Of a DNA stretch of 64,000 nucleotides, positions 9,420 to 16,870 are shown piece by piece. The stretch covers positions 62,001-126,000 of the forward strand of contig NZ_CADDWM010000015.1 in NCBI RefSeq assembly GCF_902809835.1. The letters run 5' to 3'. The position numbers were made by a program, and so were the translations under genes. The stretch is from Agromyces sp. Marseille-P2726. GTDB taxonomy: Bacteria > Actinomycetota > Actinomycetes > Actinomycetales > Microbacteriaceae. Each line of letters begins with the position of its first letter. Position 1 is the stretch's first letter. The notes under the pieces are model-generated. The model was not told where the DNA came from. It saw nothing but the letters and a program-made list of their open reading frames with translations, and did not search any database.

Positions 9420-10790
9420 GTGGTACAGCTCGTCGAGCCCGTCGTCTCCCCAGATCCCTCAGTGATCGACGGCCTCGACTATTGGCGCACGCTGCCGATC
9501 AAGCAGCAGCCCGTCTGGCCCGATCCCGACGCCGCGCACGCGGCGGCCGCCGAGCTCGCGACCCTGCCGCCGCTCGTCTTCGCCGGCGAGGTCGACATGC
9601 TGCGCACCCGGTTGGCGTCGGCGTCGCGGGGCGAGGCGTTCCTGCTGCAGGGTGGCGATTGTGCAGAGACGTTCGCCGGCGCCACTGCCGATCAGATCCG
9701 CAACCGGGTGAAGACCGTGCTGCAGATGGCCGTCGTGCTCACCTACGGTGCCTCGATGCCGGTCGTCAAGATGGGTCGTATGGCGGGCCAGTTCGCGAAG
9801 CCCCGCTCGAGCGACACCGAGACCCGTGGCGAGGTCACCCTGCCCGCCTACCGCGGCGACATCGTCAACGGCTACGACTTCACCCCCGAGTCGCGGCAGG
9901 CCGATCCCGCCCGCATGGTGCGCGGCTACCACATGGCGGCATCGACGCTGAACCTCATCCGCGCCTTCACCCAGGGCGGGTTCGCCGACCTGCGGCAGGT
10001 GCACTCGTGGAACCAGGGGTTCGCGGCCAACCCGGCGAACGCCAGGTACGAGTCGCTCGCCCGAGAGATCGACCGCGCCATCAAGTTCATGGACGCGTGC
10101 GGCGCCGACTTCGAGGCGCTGAAGCACACCGAGTTCTACACGGGCCACGAGGGCCTCCTGATGGACTACGAGCGGCCGATGACGCGCATCGACTCGCGCA
10201 CGGGCACGCCGTACGACACGTCGGGTCACTTCATCTGGATCGGCGAGCGCACACGCGACCTCGACGGCGCCCACGTCGACTTCCTGTCGCGCGTCCGCAA
10301 CCCCATCGGCGTGAAGCTCGGGCCCACCACCACGCCCGAGACCATGCTCGAACTCGTCGAGAAGCTCGACCCCCACCGCGAGCCCGGCCGCCTCACGTTC
10401 ATCACTCGCATGGGGTCCGAGAAGATCCGCGACGCACTGCCGCCACTGCTCGAGGCCATCACGCGCAGCGACGCGAATCCGCTCTGGGTCACCGATCCGA
10501 TGCACGGCAACGGCATCACCACGCCGACCGGCTACAAGACCCGACGCTTCGACGACGTGGTCGACGAGGTCAAGGGATTCTTCGAGGCCCATCGCGCTGC
10601 CGGAACGAACCCGGGCGGCATCCATGTGGAGCTCACCGGCGACGACGTCACCGAGTGCCTCGGCGGATCCGAGCAGATCGACGAGGAGACCCTGGCCACC
10701 CGTTACGAGTCGCTCTGCGATCCGCGGTTGAACCACATGCAGTCGCTCGAGCTCGCATTCCTCGTGGCCGAGCAGCTCGCCGCGCGGTGA
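9420..10790 (+). CDS. aroG: 3-deoxy-7-phosphoheptulonate synthase, type II
   Basis: The first enzyme of the shikimate pathway, condensing phosphoenolpyruvate with erythrose 4-phosphate. The 456 residues and sequence are of the type II (plant/mycobacterial) class. The metal cysteine is in GGDCAETFAG (about residues 78-87), with KTVLQMAVVLTYG, the substrate-binding KLGPTTTPE (about 297-305), and DPMHGNG near 360. It starts at GTG 9420 with only a weak AGGAC upstream. In Mycobacterium tuberculosis this enzyme is allosteric and partners chorismate mutase; no chorismate mutase is in the window. Its end is locked into a hairpin shared with pknL. Confidence 0.96.
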   Translation: MVQLVEPVVSPDPSVIDGLDYWRTLPIKQQPVWPDPDAAHAAAAELATLPPLVFAGEVDMLRTRLASASRGEAFLLQGGDCAETFAGATADQIRNRVKTVLQMAVVLTYGASMPVVKMGRMAGQFAKPRSSDTETRGEVTLPAYRGDIVNGYDFTPESRQADPARMVRGYHMAASTLNLIRAFTQGGFADLRQVHSWNQGFAANPANARYESLAREIDRAIKFMDACGADFEALKHTEFYTGHEGLLMDYERPMTRIDSRTGTPYDTSGHFIWIGERTRDLDGAHVDFLSRVRNPIGVKLGPTTTPETMLELVEKLDPHREPGRLTFITRMGSEKIRDALPPLLEAITRSDANPLWVTDPMHGNGITTPTGYKTRRFDDVVDEVKGFFEAHRAAGTNPGGIHVELTGDDVTECLGGSEQIDEETLATRYESLCDPRLNHMQSLELAFLVAEQLAAR

Positions 10791-10845
10791 CGCCCGAGCG
10801 CCCGCTCGGCCCGTGCCCGGGCGGGCGCCGGTGACCGGGCGTCAC
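10787..10845. terminator. nested inverted repeats across both stop codons of aroG and pknL
   Basis: The outer arms GTGACGCCCG (10787-10796) and CGGGCGTCAC (10836-10845) are perfect complements and contain the TGA stops of the two converging genes. Inner arms GCGCCCGC (10798-10805) and GCGGGCGC (10821-10828) form a second perfect stem. It probably terminates both transcripts. There is no U-tract. Confidence 0.6.
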
Positions 10846-12773
10846 GGCTGGAAGTTCACCGTGATCTCCGAGCCGCGTTTCAACGTCTCGCCGGCAGCAG
10901 GGCTCTGAACCGATGCCACCACGGCACCCTCGAGGAACTGCGGCACGTTCGACGTGACGACGAAGCCGAGCGCCTCGAGCTGTTCCCGCGCCTGGGCGAT
11001 GGTCTGGCCGGTGATGACGTTCGGCACCGCGACGAGGTCGGGACCCTTCGACGTCGTCAGCACGACGGAGTCGCCCGGGTGCATCGGGTCGTTCGTGTAG
11101 GTCGCCGTGATCACGTGATCCGCCGGAACCTCGTCGTGGAACTCGGGGTCGGCGAACTCCACGACCAGTCCGACGCCCTCGAGTGCGCCCTGGGCCTCCC
11201 CGACGGGCAGGCCCTCGACAGGCGGGATCGCGCCGACGGAGACGACGAGGGCGACGTCGCCGAGCTCGGGGTAATCGGCACCGGCCTCGACGATGTTGCC
11301 GTCGGCGCCGAGCACGGCGATGACCGTGCCCTCTGCGGCATCCGATGAGAACTGCTGGACGTTCTGCTCGGCGACCGTGAACTGTTCGAGGGCCACACGG
11401 GCGTCGGCTTCAGCCTGTCCGATCACGTCGGGCATCGGGATGAGGCTCGGCCCGAGCGAGACGAACATGGTGACGGCCGATCCGCGCTGTGCCTGCTCAC
11501 CGGCGGCGGGGTCGGTGCCCGAGATCTGGCCCTGCGGGACGAGCGGGTCGTTGCGTTCGCCGGGGACGACCTGGAAGCCTTCCTGCTCGAGCACCTGCTG
11601 GGCCTCTTCGGGGAGGAGGGTCGACACGTCGGGAACCGTGACGAGGGCTCCGGGCCCGACTCCGAAGTACCAGCCCGTTCCGGCGGCGAGGCCGGTCAGC
11701 AGCAGGACGAGGGCGAAGATCCAGTAGCCCCGCCGCTTGCGCCGCTCGGTCGTCGCGGTCAGCGCGGCGGTGTCCTCGCCGACCTCGGACGCCTCGAGCG
11801 TCGGGGCCGCGAGCACGGGCACACCGCCGCCGAGGATCGCCGTCTCGGCCGTCGCGCCGGCCATCGGCGCCGCGGCGTTCGGGACCACCATGGTCGGTTG
11901 GGTGGCGCGCACCACGACCCCGGGAGCGCGGATCGCCGGCTCCACCTCGTGGAGGCGGTCGAGCATGGCACGGGCGTCGTGCGGTCGACGCTCGGGATCG
12001 CGCGCGGTCGCCCACAGCACGAGCTCGTCGAGTTCGGCGGGCACGGCGGGGGTCTTCGTGCTCGGGGCGGGAACCGAGTCGTTCGCGTGCTGGTAGGCGA
12101 TCTGCATCGGGGCTTCGCCGACGTACGGCTGCTCGCCGGTTAGCATCTCGTACATCATGATGCCGACGGCGTACACATCGCTCCTGGCGTCGGCCACGCC
12201 GCGCGTGACGAGCTCGGGGGAGAGGTAGGCGATCGTGCCGAGCAGCGCTTGGCCCGTGGCGGTGTTGGCGCTGGCGGCTCGGGCGAGTCCGAAGTCGCCG
12301 AGCTTGATCCGACCGTCGTCGGCCAGCATGACGTTCTCGGGTTTCAGGTCGCGGTGCACGATGCCGGCCTTGTGGGCGGCCGCGAGGCCCGACAGGACGG
12401 CGTCGAGGATGTCGACCGTCTGCTCTGGCGTGAGCTTCTTGTAGTCCTTGAGCAGATCGCGGAGGGTGATGCCCGGCAGGTACTCCATCACGAGGTACGC
12501 CGTCTCCGCGTCCTGCCCCTGGTCGAAGACGTTGACCACATTGGGGTGGGCGAGCCGCGCGGCCGAACGCGCCTCTTGCACGAACCGAGTCTTGAACGTG
12601 TTGTCGTCGGCGAGGTGGCCGTGCATGATCTTGATCGCGACCCGTCGTTCGAGGCGCAGGTCGGTCGCGAGGTAGACCGTCGCCATGCCGCCTCGGGCGA
12701 TCCGCGAGCGCACCTGATAGCGGCCGTCGATGAGACGGCCGATCATCGGGTCGGCGGGCGCGGTGGTCACCAT
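10842..12773 (-). CDS. pknL: membrane Ser/Thr protein kinase with PASTA domains (PknL-like)
   Basis: A kinase of 643 residues. The catalytic domain spans about 17-275: invariant Lys48 in VAIKIM, catalytic loop HRDLKPEN with Asp142, DFG at 160-162, and SPE. A basic/Pro-rich linker follows, one membrane helix (about 350-371), then four PASTA repeats outside the cell (about 378-643). The third repeat is diverged. PASTA domains sense peptidoglycan fragments. The Rv2175c-like substrate, idsA and aroG next door are the same neighbours as mycobacterial PknL. The ATG at 12773 is the longest start. TAGACT lies exactly 6 nt before the next codon, GTG 12770, so a leaderless start there is at least as likely. 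Confidence 0.93.
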   Translation of the reverse strand: MVTTAPADPMIGRLIDGRYQVRSRIARGGMATVYLATDLRLERRVAIKIMHGHLADDNTFKTRFVQEARSAARLAHPNVVNVFDQGQDAETAYLVMEYLPGITLRDLLKDYKKLTPEQTVDILDAVLSGLAAAHKAGIVHRDLKPENVMLADDGRIKLGDFGLARAASANTATGQALLGTIAYLSPELVTRGVADARSDVYAVGIMMYEMLTGEQPYVGEAPMQIAYQHANDSVPAPSTKTPAVPAELDELVLWATARDPERRPHDARAMLDRLHEVEPAIRAPGVVVRATQPTMVVPNAAAPMAGATAETAILGGGVPVLAAPTLEASEVGEDTAALTATTERRKRRGYWIFALVLLLTGLAAGTGWYFGVGPGALVTVPDVSTLLPEEAQQVLEQEGFQVVPGERNDPLVPQGQISGTDPAAGEQAQRGSAVTMFVSLGPSLIPMPDVIGQAEADARVALEQFTVAEQNVQQFSSDAAEGTVIAVLGADGNIVEAGADYPELGDVALVVSVGAIPPVEGLPVGEAQGALEGVGLVVEFADPEFHDEVPADHVITATYTNDPMHPGDSVVLTTSKGPDLVAVPNVITGQTIAQAREQLEALGFVVTSNVPQFLEGAVVASVQSPAAGETLKRGSEITVNFQP

Positions 12774-12776
12774 TCG

Positions 12777-12782
12777 AGTCTA
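12777..12782 (-). promoter_or_regulatory. -10 element of pknL
   Basis: TAGACT on the minus strand is 3 nt before ATG 12773 and 6 nt before GTG 12770. The second spacing matches the other leaderless genes in this window. Confidence 0.5.
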
Positions 12783-12853
12783 CGAAGGCGTATATGCCCG
12801 CCGGGTGTCAAACGCCGCGAACGTCGCACATCGCAACGGCTTCGTGATGACGG

Positions 12854-12877
12854 GATGCCGCGACGCGTCGCGGCATC
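12854..12877 (-). terminator. 24-bp perfect palindrome after the LysM gene
   Basis: Two 12-bp arms, GATGCCGCGACG and CGTCGCGGCATC, abut with no spacer, 7 nt past the stop of the LysM gene and before pknL. It likely ends the LysM transcript. It includes a copy of GGATGCCGC (12853-12861). Confidence 0.55.
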
Positions 12878-12884
12878 GGACGCG

Positions 12885-13919
12885 TCACCCCAGCTCCGAG
12901 AGCCAAGCCGTCGCAGCGGCCTCCCACTTCGCGAAGTGGTCGGGATGCGCCGAGAGCTGCACCGCTTGCGCCGCCTCGGTGACGGTCATCGTCTCCCAGC
13001 CGGGAATGTCGAGGAGGCCACGGGTGCGGCCCGCGTTCGGGTTCGCCTCGCCTCCGTAGAATGCGTGGGTCGCGCGCACGGGATCGAGGACCTCGTCGAT
13101 CGAGCCCCAGCCCTGGCTCGGGCGCTGCTGGAAGAGCCCCAGTGAGTCGCGGTCGCCGTGGCGCAGGTTCTTCAGTCCCGACTCCTGGGCGGCCGCGGCG
13201 AGCGCGACGACGAGGCCGCGATCGGGCACGCCGAGTGCGCGTCCCACTTCGATGATGAGCCGGGCGTTCGACCGCATCTCGTCGTCGAGGGGCATGCTGA
13301 CGGATGCCACGGGAAGCATGTGCTCCGTCTCGGGGATGGTGGCCGCTGGGCCCGGGTCGGGTTCGACCTGCGGAGGCGCGGGCGCCGTCGCGGCGACATC
13401 CGGTGCCGTCCCCGTCAGCGGGAGGACGATCGACTCGCCGGGGAAGATGAGGCTCGACGGCCCGAGCCCGTTCGCGCTGAGAACGCTCGCCAGGTCGAGT
13501 CCGTACGCCGACGCGATGCCGCTCAGCGTGTCACCCGCGACGACCACGTGCTTCGCGATGTCGGGCGGCGGGCCTGCAGCAGGTGCCTGCGCCGGTGCGC
13601 CGGGAAGGGCGAGTCGCTGGCCGGGGAAGATGGGGCTCGACCAGCTCAGGCCGTTGTGGGCGAGCACCTCGGCGGTGGCGAGGCCGAAGTGCTCGGCGAT
13701 TCCGCTCACGGTGTCGCCTTCGACGACGGTGTACTCCGCGGGTGCAGCGGCCGCCGGCGAGGTCTGGGCGGTCCGAACGCCCGCCGGCTGGGTCTTCGCC
13801 TTCGCCTGCCGCTTGGCCGGCTGCGGCACTGCCTCGGCGGGGTGCGCGATGCCGAGGGTCACCGCGACGGTGCTCACGACGGCGAGCGGGACGCTCAGTG
13901 CTCGACGGAAGCTCCCCAT
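12885..13919 (-). CDS. secreted LysM-repeat protein with C-terminal lysozyme-like domain
   Basis: The protein has 344 residues. The N-terminal signal peptide (about 1-30, ending HPAEA) directs export. Two LysM peptidoglycan-binding repeats follow, at about 62-106 (EYTVVEGDTVSGIAEHFG) and 123-168 (HVVVAGDTLSGIASAYG). After a Pro-rich linker, residues 210-344 form a domain with AAAQESGLKN and DSLGLFQQRPSQGWGS. These resemble lytic transglycosylase-like folds with a Glu-Ser catalytic motif. The activity is inferred, not proven. GGAGGGGG precedes the ATG. Its insertion between pknL and the Rv2175c-like gene fits a cell-wall remodelling role. Confidence 0.85.
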   Translation of the reverse strand: MGSFRRALSVPLAVVSTVAVTLGIAHPAEAVPQPAKRQAKAKTQPAGVRTAQTSPAAAAPAEYTVVEGDTVSGIAEHFGLATAEVLAHNGLSWSSPIFPGQRLALPGAPAQAPAAGPPPDIAKHVVVAGDTLSGIASAYGLDLASVLSANGLGPSSLIFPGESIVLPLTGTAPDVAATAPAPPQVEPDPGPAATIPETEHMLPVASVSMPLDDEMRSNARLIIEVGRALGVPDRGLVVALAAAAQESGLKNLRHGDRDSLGLFQQRPSQGWGSIDEVLDPVRATHAFYGGEANPNAGRTRGLLDIPGWETMTVTEAAQAVQLSAHPDHFAKWEAAATAWLSELG

Positions 13920-13960
13920 CGTTCCCCCTCCGCCGACGTGGTTCCTCGGCGTTTGCGGTC

Positions 13961-13989
13961 ACCGTCGCACAGGGCCGGAGTCGAGTCAA
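13961..13989 (-). promoter_or_regulatory. promoter of the LysM gene
   Basis: TTGACT (13989-13984) and GACGGT (13966-13961) are separated by 17 bp on the minus strand. The leader of about 35 nt contains the gene's GGAGGGGG site. Confidence 0.4.
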
Positions 13990-14064
13990 CGACCTCGCCG
14001 CGCGTCTTCCGAGTCCGTGCTCCGACGGGTGTCGACGGCCCGGGCTCCGTGCGGATGTCGGCTT

Positions 14065-14080
14065 CCTCCGGCGCCGGAGG
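14065..14080. promoter_or_regulatory. 16-bp perfect palindrome upstream of the Rv2175c-like gene
   Basis: CCTCCGGCGCCGGAGG is a perfect dyad centred about 25 bp before GTG 14098. A weak -10, CAATCT (14086-14091), lies 6 nt before that GTG. The position between -35 and -10 suits an operator, possibly autoregulatory. Function is inferred from position only. Confidence 0.35.
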
Positions 14081-14097
14081 TCTGGCAATCTGGTGAC

Positions 14098-14436
14098 GTG
14101 ACCGACGCCGAACAGACCGAGTGGCTCACCGTTCCCGAGCTCGTCGAGTTGCTCGGGCAGAGCCCCAGCCGAATCCGCCGCCTCATCGACGACCGCCATC
14201 TGCTCGCCACACGCGTCGACGGCGTGCTGAAGGTTCCGGCCCTGTTCCTGCGAGACGGCGCTCCCTTGCCCGAGCTGCACGGGACGGCCATCGTGCTCGC
14301 CGACGGCGGCTTCAGCGACGGCGAGGCGCTCGAGTGGCTGCTCTCCGAGGAGGACAGCCTCGGCACGACGCCCATCGCCGCGCTCCGTGCCGGCCGCAAG
14401 TCCGAGGTCCGCCGGGTCGCGCAGGCGCTGGCCTGA
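14098..14436 (+). CDS. Rv2175c-family DNA-binding protein
   Basis: A small protein of 112 residues. Residues 9-40 (WLTVPELVELLGQSPSRIRRLIDDRHL) form a winged/MerR-like helix-turn-helix. The rest (GTAIVLADGGFSDGEALEWLL) matches the C-terminal part of the Rv2175c family. In M. tuberculosis Rv2175c binds DNA and is a substrate of PknL through an N-terminal threonine; here Thr2 and Thr7 precede the helix-turn-helix. The GTG at 14098 has no Shine-Dalgarno, consistent with a leaderless mRNA. It converges with idsA. The name rests on similarity plus gene order. Confidence 0.85.
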   Translation: MTDAEQTEWLTVPELVELLGQSPSRIRRLIDDRHLLATRVDGVLKVPALFLRDGAPLPELHGTAIVLADGGFSDGEALEWLLSEEDSLGTTPIAALRAGRKSEVRRVAQALA

Positions 14437-14459
14437 TCGCGACCCCGGCCCGATCAGCC

Positions 14460-15572
14460 TCAGCTCGATCGCCGCGCGACCGCGTTCGCGAGCGATCCGA
14501 GCTCGGACTTCGCCTCCCGGGTGAGGCTGGCGTCGGAGAGCACGGCGGTCGCTCGTGCGACGTGGTCGGCGATGAGGCGCTCGACCTCGTCGACGGCACC
14601 CGATTCGGTGATCGTGCGCTGCAGCATCCGCACCTGCTCGGGATCGAGGGCGGGGTCGCCCAGCAGTTCATCGAGGAGTCGGCGCTGACCGGGGGCGAGG
14701 CGCTCGCGCGCGAGCGCGACGAGCACCGTGCGCTTGCCCTCCCGGAGGTCGTCGCCGCTCGGCTTCCCGGTCACCTCGGGGTCGCCGTAGACGCCGAGGA
14801 GGTCATCGCGCAGCTGATATGCCATGCCGAGGGGGAGGCCGAAGCCGCGCAGCGCATCGAGTTGGGCGGTGGATGCGCCCGCGATGGCTCCACCGATGGC
14901 CAGCGGCGCCTCCACGGAGTACTTGGCGGACTTGTAGGTGATGACGAGTTCGGCCCTCGCGCGCTGTTCCTCCTCGGATCGCGTGAGCCAGGCGCGTTCC
15001 TCGAGGATGTCGAGGTACTGCCCGGCGGTCACCTCCATGCGCATGCGGATGAACTCGTCGCGAGCAGCACGGGCTGCGGCACGGTCGGACAGGCGATCGA
15101 GTCCCTCGTCGAGCAGTTCATCGCTCCATCCCAGCAACAGGTCGCCGAGCAGGATCGCGGCGGCGCGACCGAACTCGACCGAGCCCCCCGCCCAGCCGCG
15201 GTCGGCGTGCAGCCGTTCGAACAGCCGGTGCGCTGCGGGAGCACCGCGTCGCGTATCGGAGTTGTCGATGATGTCGTCGTGCACGAGCGCGGCGGCATGG
15301 AAGAGCTCGAGCGCCGATGCCGCGGACACGACCGGGTACGTGTCGGCACGTTCCTCCGATGCGAACGGATCGAACCCGTGCCCCTCGACCGCCGCCCAGC
15401 CCCAGTAGCAGAACAGCGCACGGAAGCGCTTGCCACCGCTGAGAAACCGCTCTGAGATCGATGTCAACGGGGCCAGATCCGAGCTGATCGAGCGGACAAT
15501 GGAAGAGCGTTCTCCGAGGAATTCCTCGATGCGCGCCTGGACGATATCGACCAGCCGGGAACCGTGAGTCAC
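14460..15572 (-). CDS. idsA: polyprenyl (geranylgeranyl-type) diphosphate synthase
   Basis: A trans-isoprenyl diphosphate synthase of 370 residues that extends allylic diphosphates with isopentenyl diphosphate. The substrate loop GGKRFRA lies at 46-52. The first aspartate-rich motif DDIID lies at 99-103 in HDDIIDNSDTRRG. The second region LRDDLLGVYGD has DDLLG rather than DDxxD, as seen in many actinobacterial IdsA-like enzymes. The product length is not certain; geranylgeranyl is the usual product of this subgroup. The GTG at 15572 has no ribosome site but a TAGGCT exactly 6 nt upstream, so it is probably leaderless. It may feed menaquinone, carotenoid or lipid-carrier synthesis. Confidence 0.9.
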   Translation of the reverse strand: MTHGSRLVDIVQARIEEFLGERSSIVRSISSDLAPLTSISERFLSGGKRFRALFCYWGWAAVEGHGFDPFASEERADTYPVVSAASALELFHAAALVHDDIIDNSDTRRGAPAAHRLFERLHADRGWAGGSVEFGRAAAILLGDLLLGWSDELLDEGLDRLSDRAAARAARDEFIRMRMEVTAGQYLDILEERAWLTRSEEEQRARAELVITYKSAKYSVEAPLAIGGAIAGASTAQLDALRGFGLPLGMAYQLRDDLLGVYGDPEVTGKPSGDDLREGKRTVLVALARERLAPGQRRLLDELLGDPALDPEQVRMLQRTITESGAVDEVERLIADHVARATAVLSDASLTREAKSELGSLANAVARRSS

Positions 15573-15578
15573 CCGCCT

Positions 15579-15584
15579 AGCCTA
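15579..15584 (-). promoter_or_regulatory. leaderless -10 element of idsA
   Basis: TAGGCT on the minus strand, then 6 nt, then the GTG start. Confidence 0.55.
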
Positions 15585-15601
15585 GCGAGGCGGCGGCGGG
15601 C

Positions 15602-15607
15602 TAGAAT
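15602..15607 (+). promoter_or_regulatory. -10 element of the DUF3040 gene
   Basis: TAGAAT, predicted start near 15614, leader about 33 nt with a GAGGGGAA ribosome site before ATG 15647. Confidence 0.45.
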
Positions 15608-15646
15608 GGACTCGGATGCGTCGATCCCGAGCCTGAGGGGAATGAG

Positions 15647-16030
15647 ATGCCGCTTTCAGAGCAGGAGCAACGTCTTCTCGAGGAGATGGAGCGGAACCTC
15701 TACCGCAATGACGCGGACTTCGTGCATGCCGTCGGCGGTGTGCGTGGTCGACGTCCCAACTACCGAGCCATCGTGCTCGGCGTGCTGCTCGCGGTAGCCG
15801 GCGTCGGCGCCCTCATCGCAGGTGTGGCGCTCCAGTTGCTCATCGTCGGCATCATCGGCTTCGCGCTCATGTTCGCCGGCGTGCTCATCGCCATCACGCC
15901 CAGCAAGCGCGGTGCACCCGGTGCCGTGCCAGGGGCGCCTCAGACGGCAGCGAAGATGCAACGATCCCGCGGAGGATTCATGGACCGCCTGAACGAGCGG
16001 TGGGACCGGCGTCAAGAGGGCCGCGACTGA
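15647..16030 (+). CDS. DUF3040 small membrane protein
   Basis: The protein has 127 residues. The N-terminus MPLSEQEQRLLEEMERNLYRNDADF is the hallmark of the DUF3040 family. Two hydrophobic segments (about 44-63 and 65-85) form a hairpin in the membrane, followed by a basic tail. The function is unknown. Homologues sit just upstream of mraZ in many actinobacteria (for example Rv2169c), which suggests a link with envelope growth but does not prove it. It is a single-gene unit closed by a strong terminator. Confidence 0.9.
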   Translation: MPLSEQEQRLLEEMERNLYRNDADFVHAVGGVRGRRPNYRAIVLGVLLAVAGVGALIAGVALQLLIVGIIGFALMFAGVLIAITPSKRGAPGAVPGAPQTAAKMQRSRGGFMDRLNERWDRRQEGRD

Positions 16031-16054
16031 GTCCCTCCACTTCGCACCACTTCG

Positions 16055-16084
16055 ACGGGTCGATCTTCGGATCGGCCCGTTTTT
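16055..16084 (+). terminator. intrinsic terminator with UUCG loop
   Basis: An 11-bp stem (16055-16065 with 16070-16080, one U-G wobble) is capped by the stable TTCG tetraloop (16066-16069) and followed by a T5 run. It is the most classical terminator in the window, 24 nt after the DUF3040 stop. It insulates the dcw promoter downstream. Confidence 0.88.
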
Positions 16085-16271
16085 CGTCGTCTTCGGCCGA
16101 CGTGCACCGGCGGGAGATCCGCTGGAAGCAGGTCGTGCGGCCGTCCTCGGGCTGACTCGCGCCGAGCGCTGGTGCCGCTGCACCGCGAAACTCCATTTCC
16201 CTCCACCTCCCGAATCCCGCGGATTCACAGGGTTCTCACACGTTCGTGCGCCCGAAATCGAGCGAATGTCG

Positions 16272-16306
16272 TTGTTGGGTGGATGAGAGTGGAGTAAAGT
16301 GGGGTC
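16272..16306 (+). promoter_or_regulatory. dcw promoter overlapped by three MraZ-type boxes
   Basis: GTGG occurs at 16279-16282, 16289-16292 and 16299-16302, exactly 10 bp apart (one helical turn). This fits the direct-repeat operators of MraZ in other bacteria. TTGTTG (16272-16277) and TAAAGT (16295-16300) with a 17-bp spacer form a good promoter that the boxes cover. MraZ binding here should repress its own operon; this is inferred from known MraZ biology. The rest of the 310-bp gap (16031-16340) holds only the terminator above and the leader. Confidence 0.7.
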
Positions 16307-16340
16307 ACCTGGATCCTGGCCGGAGGAAGGGGGTGATGCG

Positions 16341-16772
16341 ATGTTCCTCGGGACCTACGAACCGAAGCTCGATGAGAAAGGTCGCGTCATTCTTCCGGCG
16401 AAGTTCCGGGAGGAGCTCTCGACCGGCCTCGTGCTCACGCGCGGCCAAGAGCGCTGCATCTACGTGTTCAGCGCACGCGAGTTCGAGCAGATGAGCGACA
16501 AGATCCGCCAAGCCCCCGTGACGAGCAAGCAGGCGCGCGACTACATGCGCGTCTTCCTCTCGGGGGCGTCCGCGGAGACCCCCGACAAGCAGCATCGAGT
16601 CACCATCCCGGCCACGCTCCGCAGCTATGCGGGGCTCGACCGAGACCTCGCGGTCATCGGCGCCGGCAGCAGGGTGGAGATCTGGGATGCCGAGGCATGG
16701 CAGACATACCTCGCCGAGCAGGAGGCGGCCTTCGCGGAGACGGCGGAGGAGGTGATCCCCGGGCTGTTCTAG
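16341..16772 (+). CDS. mraZ: transcriptional regulator MraZ
   Basis: A protein of 143 residues with two SpoVT-AbrB-type halves. The first begins [25 protein letters not shown], the second has [17 protein letters not shown]. Each carries the conserved DxxGR-type turn that contacts DNA (DEKGR and DKQHR here). MraZ forms rings that bind tandem boxes and repress the dcw operon. GGAGGAAGGGGG precedes the ATG at 16341. An in-frame ATG at 16299 lies inside the boxes and is not used. It is the first gene of the division cluster, as usual. Confidence 0.96.
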   Translation: MFLGTYEPKLDEKGRVILPAKFREELSTGLVLTRGQERCIYVFSAREFEQMSDKIRQAPVTSKQARDYMRVFLSGASAETPDKQHRVTIPATLRSYAGLDRDLAVIGAGSRVEIWDAEAWQTYLAEQEAAFAETAEEVIPGLF

Positions 16773-16870
16773 TCCCGGACTGCGACTCCCAGCCGTGCGC
16801 GCCTGGTGCACTTCCCCGCATCAGGACGAACGGATGGGGATCGGAGTCCGGGACCCATCCCGAAGGAATC

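Noticed and set aside
13252..14097. Long N-terminal extension of the Rv2175c-like frame
   Set aside because: It is antisense to the LysM gene; the family N-terminus begins at GTG 14098.
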